This document shows positions 9,328-18,500 of a stretch of DNA of 64,000 nt, piece after piece. The first letter of the stretch is position 1. Each line of letters opens with the position of its first letter. The stretch lies in NCBI RefSeq assembly GCF_007744255.1, contig NZ_CP036267.1, positions 5,220,001 through 5,284,000 on the forward strand. The letters run 5' to 3'. The stretch is from Thalassoglobus polymorphus (GTDB lineage Bacteria > Planctomycetota > Planctomycetia > Planctomycetales > Planctomycetaceae). Under the pieces are notes generated by a model that was not told the origin of the DNA, did not search any database, and saw only the letters and a program-made list of their open reading frames with translations. A program made the translations under genes and the position numbers.

Positions 9328-9605
9328 CCTGCCGGCGACACGACTCGCTCAGCTCAATGCTTGTCACGCCTCCCCGAAAGTGACTTTATGATTTCACTGA
9401 CTGCCCGTCATAAGGCAGACGCGCGTGAAGCAGAACTTAAAGATCAACTTTCATGTCAACACTGGAATTCGCCATGGCCATCTCGCTTCGGTGTGCTTTG
9501 GTGAACTTTGGTAAAAAAGTAACGGCATCAAACGGGCAACGACGAAAGACTTCCCACAGTCAGAGCCGCCTCTCTATTGCATGCAAAAGCAATCCACTTC
9601 TTGAG

Positions 9606-10145
9606 TCAGGCGTTGGCGTCCCACCACGATTGGACGAATTGGGAGAAGTCAGGATAGCGATCTCGGGCAACATCGACGATCTGCTTGCCGGTCGTCGGAA
9701 AGTCGATGTCAAAGCGGGAAGCCAACCACTCGCGAAGCGGTTTTGTGTCGTCCCATCCGGGTGAAGGCTGTGAAATATCATCCCACTCAAGTTCGTCATA
9801 TCCGCAACCCAACAGCCGACAAAACTCCTTTGAGTCCGTTGCAAGAATAAGTAGCTCCCCCTCGGAGCCAAGGACAACAACAGGAGAGGCGTCAGCATTC
9901 CCGTGATCCTGAAGCCAGATCGCATAAACCGAACCGGTAGAACCACGCCCAAAGACGGCAAACCGGTTCTGCATCGTGGTGTCGCTTGGAAACCACGCCT
10001 GCAAATCGCCATCGCCGATGGTGCTGATTTCAAAGCAACCACTCAGCGGGTACCCGTTTGCTTCCAGAAATTCGCAGAGTGCACGTATCGGCTCTGGCAA
10101 ATTGATGCCAGGCGGGAAGTGAGCTTGAACGTCGTCAGCTAACAT
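9606..10145 (-). CDS. SMI1/KNR4 (SUKH)-like protein
   Basis: 179 residues, single gene on the minus strand between two plus-strand genes. Features recalling the SUKH fold are the early PEPIRALCEFLEANGYPLSG segment, a central beta region with VYAIWLQDHGN, PVVVLGSEGE and LATDSKEFCRLLGCGYDEL, and a C-terminal FVQSWW. SUKH proteins are often immunity proteins against polymorphic toxins, but many are housekeeping or unknown. No toxin gene is visible next to it. The assignment rests on pattern similarity only. Confidence 0.55.
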   Translation of the reverse strand: MLADDVQAHFPPGINLPEPIRALCEFLEANGYPLSGCFEISTIGDGDLQAWFPSDTTMQNRFAVFGRGSTGSVYAIWLQDHGNADASPVVVLGSEGELLILATDSKEFCRLLGCGYDELEWDDISQPSPGWDDTKPLREWLASRFDIDFPTTGKQIVDVARDRYPDFSQFVQSWWDANA

Positions 10146-10858
10146 TGCAATTTCTCAATTGGAGAACTTATTTTCATGTAAAACGATAGCATCTTTTGAA
10201 TTGGTGCACCCTTTCTAAACAGGCACATGGAAGAGCAAACTGATCGACAAGCTCAAAATGGTCTCTCAAAGCCTGAGAAAAACCGTCCTCGCATCACATT
10301 CTGGTTTTGCGGCAAAACCTTTTCGCTGACCCAGGTGAATGACTCTCTTGGCTGCAACGAGAGTTTCTAAGAAAACAGAGCCGTTCCGATGGGTGATTCT
10401 CAGCTGCTCAAAAATCCTAAATCCATGGTCTGATTACAGTTGCTGTCCAGCAAAACACATCAGTTGGATCCCCGAAATTGACTGCCTACAGAGAGACCGC
10501 GCTAGGAATTCCTCAGTGGTTTGATTAGAGTTTACAACAGCGATGTTGATAAAAATCAGGAACAGGCTGTGCAGAGACCGGCGAATATCAAACCGCCTCG
10601 CGCAAGTTAAACATCTCCAGAAATAAATCCATGCTGAGCCTTCTCGGTGCTTAAGAGTCCAATTTGACTTGAATTGGTCGAGAGCAGTTGTGCGAAACCG
10701 GGTCTCACTGGAAACCACGATATTATTGAAGACTGTGAACAACTGAAGATTGCGAAGAAAATTGAAGGCTGTGAAAAAATTTTGACGTCGAGAAACGGTG
10801 ATGGCTGCCAATCAAAAATCACCGTGGCTCAAAGTCATCCATAGGAGAGACATTACTC
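10146..10858. other. 713-bp intergenic region with repeat motifs, no supported gene
   Basis: This is the divergent region between the SUKH-like and SEC-C/TPR genes. It holds two members of a dispersed motif family (10188-10210 and 10223-10242) and a degenerate triplicate of about 19 nt at 10727-10779 (TGAAGACTGTGAA, TGAAGATTGCGAA, TGAAGGCTGTGAA). A 125-codon minus-strand frame (10434-10811) lacks family features. The last 20 bases carry TAGGAGAG, the RBS of the SEC-C/TPR gene. Confidence 0.6.
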
Positions 10859-12997
10859 ATGGATTCTTATGCACCCTGCCCATGCGGCAGTGGAAAGAAA
10901 GTCAAATTCTGCTGCCAGGCGATTCTCCCGGAAATGGCGAAAATCGAACGGCTCCAAGAAAACAACCAGCCACACATGGCGATTCAACTCATTGACAAAG
11001 TGCTCAAAGAGCACCCTGACAATGGTTGGTTAGTCACGCAACGAGCAATGGCCTTATTCAACAGAGAGGCTTTTGAAGAAGCTCGCGATGGTCTGGTTCC
11101 TTTTTTACGGAAAAACCCTGAGCACCCACTCGCAAATGCGATGTTGGCGTTGGCTGTGGTCCAGTCCGACACAATGGAGAAAAGCAAAAAGGTGATTCAC
11201 CGTGCCTTCTTGAAGAGCATGGCTGATGAACATCAACTGGTTGCGATTCTTGCCGGAAAGCTGGTCTCCCATTTCCTTGAAATCGAGTGTGACATGGCTG
11301 CTCGGCAGCACATGGCCATCGTTTTACGACTGGGGTCTGAAGAAGACCGCCAGCGCACCTTGATGGCGATGCTCGAACTGGATGCCGACACCACTGTGCC
11401 GTACCCACTTCGAGGAGGCCACCCGCTGCCGACTTACGAAGCTCCGCCAGAAATGGAAACGCAGCAGAAGAAATCACAGCGACTCTACATTCATGGATGC
11501 TTTTCCGAAGCGGCAGACATTCTCGACAAGATCGCTGAAGTCGATCCGGCGAGCCCTCAATTGTGGCACACAATCGGACTCATGCGGGCCTGGGATGGTG
11601 ATGAACTGAACGCAGCTAAGGCGTTTCATAAAGCTGCCGGTCTGTACGAAGATTTTGATCAGGCTGTCGACCTGGAAGCGCTGGCTCAATTGTTGGACCG
11701 CCGACAGAAAGACAACTCGATTCCTTCTCGTATGGTCAGCTATGAAACGGAGTCGCTTTCAAAACTACTGACTCGTCTCGACAACGACGACCAACTCTGC
11801 CGCGTCCCTGTGATGGAAGAGCAGACCGGGATCTCAGCCTCGTATGATATTCTTGACCGAAATCTTCCCACAGAAAAAGAACTGGAAGAGCTTTCTCTAG
11901 AGACCGCTCCACGTTCGATTGGCCGACTCATGCTGGTGGATCAAGCTGATCCCTCGACCCCGGCAGCTGCTCATGTGACAGCCATTGAAGGAGAGCGTTT
12001 GGAGCAGTCGATCCAAATCTTCGAAGCGGCCGCCGGAGAGCTTGCCACACCAGCGAAGAAGGAAGAAGAAGAAGTCGAAGATTCCGATGTTATCTCCTGG
12101 TATGCCGAAGACGATTTGGTCCTCACTGAATCGGCGTTCTTCCCACCGAAAACTCCGCCTGAAATTCGACAAAAACTCCGAAAGGAGTTCATCGACAAAT
12201 GTATTCATGAGACTTGGGCAAACTCTCCGCAAAAAGCCCTGAACGGAAAGACACCGCTGGAAGCTAGCAAGGACGAGAGCTTAAAAGTTGCGCTGGCCGC
12301 AGCAGTTCGCGTTTTCGATTCCTTCCTGGACCGTCGCGATATCATCCTCGACCAGGCAGAGCTTCGCGACAAGTTGAATGTTCCGCATCCGACACCGATC
12401 CCGCCATCAGATGACTTAGACCTCAACACGTTGACGGTCACTCAGCTTCAAGATATTTCTTTCGAGGGAATGTCGGACAAACTGTTTGATCTTGTCATGC
12501 AGCGTGCTTTAGTCGTGAAGCATTGTGGATTCGGTTACCGAACACTGACAGAGTTTCTCAAAAACCGTCCTGAGTTGGTCAAGGAAAACGAACAAGAAAC
12601 GCAACAGGCTTACGCAAACCTCGCAGATATTTGCAGCCGCTCTTTGAAAGAAGATGAAGCGTTGGAATGGATTCAGCTTGGATTCGAACAAACAAAGTCT
12701 CAAGGGGGACCGTTTGAAGCTGAGCTGATGTGGAAAATGCGAGAGTTACAATTCCGTTCACGTTACCTCAACGATCCTGAACTCAAGCAACTACTGCTTG
12801 AACTTTGGAACTACTACGGAGCAAAGCTCCCGGTCGTTCGCGAGCGACTGGAACAGTTCATTCAAACGTTGGAAATCGATCCACCTTGGGAGAACGCAAT
12901 TATCACTCCGGAGACCTCTGGAGATGGGGAGGCAGGGTGGTCTGCTCAACCTCAAGGATCAGAGTCTGGGGAAAAGAAACTCTGGCTGCCCGACTAA
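10859..12997 (+). CDS. SEC-C motif and TPR-repeat protein
   Basis: 712 residues from ATG 10859, preceded by AGGAGAGA at a suitable distance. Residues 6-20 (PCPCGSGKKVKFCCQ) form a SEC-C zinc-binding motif (C7, C9, C18, C19), as found at the C-terminus of SecA and on many bacterial proteins. Residues about 25-260 look like helical TPR repeats (ENNQPHMAIQLIDKVLKEHP, FSEAADILDKIAEVDPASPQ). The central part (about 390-420) is acidic. The C-terminal third is again helical and may include another TPR region. There is no signal peptide, so it is probably a cytoplasmic scaffold. Precise function is unknown. Confidence 0.8.
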   Translation: MDSYAPCPCGSGKKVKFCCQAILPEMAKIERLQENNQPHMAIQLIDKVLKEHPDNGWLVTQRAMALFNREAFEEARDGLVPFLRKNPEHPLANAMLALAVVQSDTMEKSKKVIHRAFLKSMADEHQLVAILAGKLVSHFLEIECDMAARQHMAIVLRLGSEEDRQRTLMAMLELDADTTVPYPLRGGHPLPTYEAPPEMETQQKKSQRLYIHGCFSEAADILDKIAEVDPASPQLWHTIGLMRAWDGDELNAAKAFHKAAGLYEDFDQAVDLEALAQLLDRRQKDNSIPSRMVSYETESLSKLLTRLDNDDQLCRVPVMEEQTGISASYDILDRNLPTEKELEELSLETAPRSIGRLMLVDQADPSTPAAAHVTAIEGERLEQSIQIFEAAAGELATPAKKEEEEVEDSDVISWYAEDDLVLTESAFFPPKTPPEIRQKLRKEFIDKCIHETWANSPQKALNGKTPLEASKDESLKVALAAAVRVFDSFLDRRDIILDQAELRDKLNVPHPTPIPPSDDLDLNTLTVTQLQDISFEGMSDKLFDLVMQRALVVKHCGFGYRTLTEFLKNRPELVKENEQETQQAYANLADICSRSLKEDEALEWIQLGFEQTKSQGGPFEAELMWKMRELQFRSRYLNDPELKQLLLELWNYYGAKLPVVRERLEQFIQTLEIDPPWENAIITPETSGDGEAGWSAQPQGSESGEKKLWLPD

Positions 12998-13005
12998 AAG
13001 CTGGA

Positions 13006-13050
13006 GATGAACAGACACAGGATGGACAGGCACAGGATGAACAGGCATAG
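13006..13050. repeat. Three tandem 15-bp units downstream of the SEC-C/TPR gene
   Basis: GATGAACAGACACAG (13006-13020), GATGGACAGGCACAG (13021-13035) and GATGAACAGGCATAG (13036-13050). The array starts 8 bases after the stop codon and lies outside any supported coding region. Confidence 0.8.
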
Positions 13051-13142
13051 ATCGTCTGAACTGGCGTTCCTGTCGAGTTTCAGCCGCACTGGCGGAACTT
13101 AAGGAACGCTGACGACTCTCCTTCAGGTTCGGATCTTTCAGA

Positions 13143-14255
13143 ATGAATTCGCAACCGAAATTGAACGACGAATCCTTCATGGAGCGAGCACTTGAACTTG
13201 CTCGCTCCGCGATAGGATTTGTGGAACCAAATCCTGCGGTTGGGTCTGTCATCACGACTGCGGATGGCAAGTTGATCGCAGAGGGTTTCCATGCAGAATT
13301 TGGCGGCCCACATGCGGAAGTCGTGGCTCTCCAAGCTGCCGGAACTCAAGCAAAAGGAGCGACAATCTATGTCACGCTCGAACCTTGCTCCCATCTTGGC
13401 AAAACTCCTCCCTGTGCAGATGCACTGATCGTTGCGGGTGTTTCCCGTGTGGTTGTTGGAACCGTTGACCCTGCTCCGCATGTCGCCGGAACTGGAATCA
13501 CGAAACTCCGAAATGCCGGGATTCAGGTTGATGTTGGCGTTTGTGAAGCAGAAGCTCAGGACTTAATTGCCCCGTTTCGCAAACTGTTCACACAGAGCCT
13601 GCCATTCGTTCATGCGAAGTGGGCGATGACGTTAGACGGAAAGATTGCAACTCACACGGGCTCCTCGAAATGGATTTCGAATGAGAAATCACGAGCAATC
13701 GTCCATCAACTTCGTGGACGAATGGATGCGATAGTCTCAGGAATTGGAACAGTCCTCGCTGACGACCCTTTACTCACCGCGCGCCCCGCTGGAAGACGAG
13801 TTCCGCTGCGAGTTGTCTTAGACTCGCAAGCCCGGCTGCCCCTGGACTCCAATCTGGTCAAAACAGCAAATGAATCGCCGGTCTTGTTGTTTGTCAGTGA
13901 TCAAGCCAGCCCAACCAGAGTCGCTGACCTGAAAAATCATGGTGTCGAAGTGATCCAGATTCAACGAACTCTTGAAACGGGTTTACTCGACGTCATGAGC
14001 CTTCTTGAAGAACTCGGACTGCGACAACTGACAAATGTTTTACTCGAAGCTGGCAGCGGCGTTCTGGGTGCATTTCTTGATGCTCAACAGGTCGACGAAG
14101 TGCATTGTTTCGTTGCCCCCAAACTCATCGGAGGAGCGAACGCTCTCTCCCCGTTCGGGGGATGCGGGTTAGAGTCGATGGAAAACGCAGTCAAGCTTCG
14201 ACAACACAACGTCGAAATTCTCGATGGAGACCTCTACATCCACGGGCGTGTATAG
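13143..14255 (+). CDS. ribD: Bifunctional riboflavin biosynthesis protein RibD
   Basis: 370 residues. The N-terminal deaminase domain carries the zinc site: PHAEVVAL around residue 57 and PCSHLGKTPPC around residues 83-93. The C-terminal reductase domain starts at about residue 155 with FVHAKWAMTLDGKIA, followed by SKWISN, DAIVSGIGTVLADDPLLTAR and LLEAGSGVLGAF. The protein deaminates the pyrimidine intermediate from GTP cyclohydrolase II and reduces its ribosyl side chain with NADPH, two cytoplasmic steps of riboflavin synthesis. Length and both active sites are normal. No other rib gene is adjacent. Confidence 0.97.
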   Translation: MNSQPKLNDESFMERALELARSAIGFVEPNPAVGSVITTADGKLIAEGFHAEFGGPHAEVVALQAAGTQAKGATIYVTLEPCSHLGKTPPCADALIVAGVSRVVVGTVDPAPHVAGTGITKLRNAGIQVDVGVCEAEAQDLIAPFRKLFTQSLPFVHAKWAMTLDGKIATHTGSSKWISNEKSRAIVHQLRGRMDAIVSGIGTVLADDPLLTARPAGRRVPLRVVLDSQARLPLDSNLVKTANESPVLLFVSDQASPTRVADLKNHGVEVIQIQRTLETGLLDVMSLLEELGLRQLTNVLLEAGSGVLGAFLDAQQVDEVHCFVAPKLIGGANALSPFGGCGLESMENAVKLRQHNVEILDGDLYIHGRV

Positions 14256-14260
14256 AGCAT

Positions 14261-14311
14261 CTTTCGAATTGGTTTGCAGGTTCTGCCACGTGGCGAACAG
14301 CAATTCGAAAG
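14261..14311. terminator. Bidirectional hairpin between convergent ribD and amidohydrolase genes
   Basis: CTTTCGAATTG (14261-14271) pairs perfectly with CAATTCGAAAG (14301-14311). The loop contains a second palindrome, GCCACGTGGC, so the whole unit can form a nested cruciform. The position between two convergent genes 61 bp apart fits shared termination, though there is no clear T-run. Confidence 0.6.
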
Positions 14312-14316
14312 CTGCA

Positions 14317-15543
14317 CTATTGCTCAAGAATTTTCAACGCTTGTGGAGTGACCACCCATTCTCCGTGCTTCATGACTCCTGCAGGTTGATTCTGTGAATC
14401 GAAAAGCCCTGATTCCGGATTTTCAATAGAAGCTCCTTGAAGAGAAACAACACACAGATCAGCGATGTGCCCCTGCTTCAGCAGGCCAACCCGGCCCAAT
14501 TGCAGGGCATCTGCCCCGTTGATCGTTGCCAGCTTGAGAAGCTCGCTGGCGGGAATCCCTTCATGTCTTTTGTGCAGAAACTGGAGCTCTTTCCAGATGA
14601 AAAGATCAGGATTCGAAGCACGACTATCCGTCCCGAGAGCAACGTTGATACCGACCTCTAAAAGCTCCTTCCAGGGATGTTCGGCAGACTGCATCGCTGC
14701 ATGCGTTCGTGGGCAATACACGACACTCATATTCGGCCGAGTCTTTAGAAATTCGATCTCTCGTTGTCCGAGATAGTTTCCATGGACAACCAGCACAGGA
14801 ACTCCGCAATCGAGTCGATGTAAATAATCAAGCGGTCTTCGAGATTCCTTAAAGAGTTCCGGACGGGCAACGCCGAGTTGTTGCAGCATCGCTGCCAGCT
14901 TTCCACCTCCGGTTTCCAATAGCTCCAACTCTTCTGGTGATTCTGCCAGATGCATTGCCAGCGGAACCTGATGCTGCTCCGCGAGTTCGCAGAGTCCCTC
15001 GAAGAGGTCAGGGTGCAGCGAATACGGAGAGTGCGGACTCAACCCGATTTTGACCTGCTCTGAACCTGGCTGCTCCAAGAACTCCCGAGCACTGCTCAGT
15101 TGGAAATCGACCGCTTCATCTGAAAGCCCAAGGTATTCGCGAAACATCAACACGTTCAGTGGAGTCGATGAAGCTTCACTGTCGCTTCGCCAATCGGTCG
15201 TGGCAATTTCAGCGGCAGTGGTGACCCCGTAAGAGATCGATTCATCGAGCCCTTTCCGAATCGCTGATGAGATTCCATCAGGATGCTCCTGTCTCCAGGA
15301 AATGACAGAGGGAATCCAACTTGTGAAGTCACGAAGCGGTTGAAGCGGAGCAGGGATGGTTGAGAATTCAAGATGCGTATGTGCGTTGATCAACCCGGGA
15401 ATGAGAGCGACATTCCCGAGATCAACCGCATCCGAATCATCAATAGACAGACTGATGATGTCATTGTCGCGGACTTCGATTGTTGCATTCAGAATCGGTG
15501 GCCCATCCCCCGGAAAGAGCCAGCGAGCTCGGTAGCGTCTCAC
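14317..15543 (-). CDS. Metal-dependent amidohydrolase (chlorohydrolase/deaminase type, possibly aminofutalosine deaminase)
   Basis: 408 residues. The start is GTG 15543 in a GTGA overlap with the upstream PQQ gene, so the two are co-transcribed and translationally coupled. Metal-site motifs are LIPGLINAHTHLEFS (residues about 48-62), HSPYSLHPDLF, MHLAES, VHGNYL and GTDSRASN, the pattern of the ATZ/TRZ-like amidohydrolases that deaminate guanine, methylthioadenosine, adenosylhomocysteine or aminofutalosine. Many planctomycete homologues are annotated as aminodeoxyfutalosine deaminase, but the substrate cannot be settled here and no menaquinone (mqn) gene is in the window. Confidence 0.8.
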   Translation of the reverse strand: MRRYRARWLFPGDGPPILNATIEVRDNDIISLSIDDSDAVDLGNVALIPGLINAHTHLEFSTIPAPLQPLRDFTSWIPSVISWRQEHPDGISSAIRKGLDESISYGVTTAAEIATTDWRSDSEASSTPLNVLMFREYLGLSDEAVDFQLSSAREFLEQPGSEQVKIGLSPHSPYSLHPDLFEGLCELAEQHQVPLAMHLAESPEELELLETGGGKLAAMLQQLGVARPELFKESRRPLDYLHRLDCGVPVLVVHGNYLGQREIEFLKTRPNMSVVYCPRTHAAMQSAEHPWKELLEVGINVALGTDSRASNPDLFIWKELQFLHKRHEGIPASELLKLATINGADALQLGRVGLLKQGHIADLCVVSLQGASIENPESGLFDSQNQPAGVMKHGEWVVTPQALKILEQ

Positions 15544-18500
15544 TTTCCAGCCCCATCTGCGAGTCGTTCTACGGGTTGGACTGGCTGAATTTTGAGCCGT
15601 TCATTGTAGGTTCTCATATCGATGTAACGATCGTGGGTGTTCACATGCAGGTACGAGAAACCTCCGGAATTCGAGATGCGACTCCAATCAAAGACTCGCT
15701 TTCCAGTCCGCTTGTCGAACCCGATCATTGTGAGTCTGCGAAAATAGACCTTGTCCCGATTCTCTGGTCGACTACTGATAAAGATGAGAACAGGAGACTG
15801 CCGAATTTCTTTGACAATCAAGTTCATCCCCCAAACTGTATGACTTTTGTTCTCCTGCTCCTCTTTTTCCTTGTCGGGAGCGTTCTCTTTTGCAGTCTGG
15901 GAATCAAAGAACTCACTCAGTTCTTGAGTCGATTGAGACCACAATAGCCCCCCTTCTTTCGAGAAGGTCAGTAAAGTCCCAGCTGCTTTCAATGAGGGCA
16001 AGTTCACATAAGTCGACTTCGCGGTCCCATGCGAGACGACGAGAAAAATGAACTCATCATCAGAATAGGAATAGACTCGTTTCTGAATTTTCATCAACTT
16101 TGCGGGAATTTCTCCGATCAGTTTTATCGTCCCGTCTCGCAGATCGATCAGCGAAAGTTCACCGGCAGGCGTCAGGTAACCGAGAGCCTGTTCATCGAAT
16201 TGAATCATTGAGACATCAGCGGGAATCTCGATACTCCATTTCGCATTGGCATCTTCGATCGCGCCCCGTTGAAGATGCCAGCGCTTCTCATCGTCACTTC
16301 GAATCAGCTGTACAGACTCTGTTCCGTCGACCTGTAAACACTGGATAGGGAAGTTGTCCGGAAGCGGTTGAGCCGCCCGCTTTCCATCAAGCATTCGAAT
16401 GAAGTGAGATTTTGCGTCCGCAGTAAGAATGAATCGATCTGCGTACGGTTCTACGATCACTCGTCTTGAGACATCTTCTTCCGTCCAGAGAAGTTCACCA
16501 GTCAAGGCGTCCAGAGCATGAATTTCCTCGTCGATCGCAAGTGCGCAATACTCGTTCGCTGTGAGCAAAATTCCTGTGGGAGTCGTGTAGGAGTTCAGAT
16601 TGCTCGTACCGCGAAAGGTGCTGACATTCGACAAGAGGTTCGTGACACGTTGCGAAGGTGACCGCAGACGGCTCATCGCCAATCCACTGACACTGGGGGT
16701 GTAAGTCCAGGCGACTTGCTGATCAGGAAAGTGCAAGGCGTGAATGGCACCACGGTGAACGGCGTAGCTCATCGACCCGGCATACCGCAGACCGACATTT
16801 GAACGATGTGAACTGTTTGACATCGATCGAAGCGGGAACGAACCAACGAACTCGCCCGTGTGGGAATTTTCAATCCGCAGCCGTTGATGCTGGTTTTGAA
16901 ACAACCAGCGGAACTGTTTCACAAACTCAAAGCCCTGACCAACAGGTTCAATTACAGCAAGGCTGTCCTCGCGACCTTGAGTTCCAGTGCGAACGGTTTC
17001 CCATTCGTTACCCCATGATGTCGATCGACTCGTCTGAGATGAATCGGTTTTCAGCTGGGCAAGTCGCTCTATCGCAACAGCGTGACTTGTCCCTGCAGCA
17101 CTAAGTGAGACTTCCGGTCGACTCAGAACCTGTTCCCAACAAGACCTTGCATCGGAGAACGATTCCAGCTCAGTCAAAACCTCTGCCATCTCGGACCAGC
17201 CAACACTGGCAAGTTCCGGATCGGAAGAGTTTGTGACACGTTGAAGTCGAATGAGTGATTCAGAAATTCTGGAATCCTTTTTGGCATCCAGTGCAAGTTC
17301 GAGTTCGAGTTGTTGCCCCAGCGGAAGAAAGTGGAAAACTCGCGCTGTTCGACTGCGACCGAGAGAGCGTTCAATCGATTTGAATTGCGAAGTGATTTTC
17401 TGGACAGCTTCGGCCTTTTGCTCCTCCGTTCTCTCCTCGAGCAGGTCTTGGACACGACCTCCTGCCCACACGTCGTAACGAACTTTGCGAGTCTCTGCCT
17501 GAACATAGTGATCGAGGATCTCGGCGTGATCGAGCAATGAAAGGTACAGTTGTAGCGCTGTCCTCCATTCCCCCATTTTCAGCTGGTAGTCAGCGGCCAA
17601 ACGTTTGTAACTCATCAACTCGACAGGAGTGTTGGCAAGTGTTTGCATCTCCAGAAGAGTTTCCTCAGCGAGATCCTCGTGATTCAGAATAATCTGTTCG
17701 ATCGAGTCCCATTCAAGTTGTTCAACAACACTTTGTTGCTGTGCTGAGACATTCTGAAACAACTGAAGAGAACGTAATTCCTGAATGGCATGTCGCGCTT
17801 CCACGTATTTATCATTGGAGAGGAGAAACTCGATCGCGACAACTTCGGAAACGAAAGTCCGTTCAAGTTCCATTTGCTCTTCATCTGAAAGTTTACGTAC
17901 TGGGAACGCAGAAAGATCAAAGGCAGAAAGCGAAATCATCTGATCCCCTCCGTAATACAGGTGTCCCAGTTGGATCTCAGATGATGCCAGTTTCTTCGTA
18001 GAAACTAACTCTCCCTTTTCCAAGCTGATTTCGACGAGTTGATCACCTTCGACGGGGATGAAGAGATTTCCATTGAGGATGACACTTCGTCCTGAGGGTC
18101 TACTGGATGTGGCCGAAATTTGTGTTTTCCAAGCCAGCCTCCCAGACTCTTCAATGTTCCTCGCGATGACAGAGGTCCCGCCTACAAAAATTGCATTCTC
18201 TCCGTCGACACCAGCTAGATAAAGCCCGTCTCCTTTAGCCTGCCTCCAAAGTTCTTCACCAGTCCGGAGGTCGAAACAAATCGATGCCAACTCACCGCTT
18301 CCATACTCATTTGGAAGTTCGTGAGGAGTGACGAGAACAGAATTCCCCACGATGACCGGTGGAGCAGTCATCCATCGATGATTTAAGTTCTGAACAGATT
18401 GAACAGCAAACCCGCCACGAGAACGTTGCCGTTTATTGGAACGTGCCGAAAACCGAGAGGCCCAAAGGAGTTGATGGTTTTGGCGATCTACCGCAACGAG

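Noticed and set aside
10434-10811. 125-codon minus-strand gene
   Set aside because: No domain, no RBS, and it overlaps degenerate repeats and the promoter region of the SEC-C/TPR gene.
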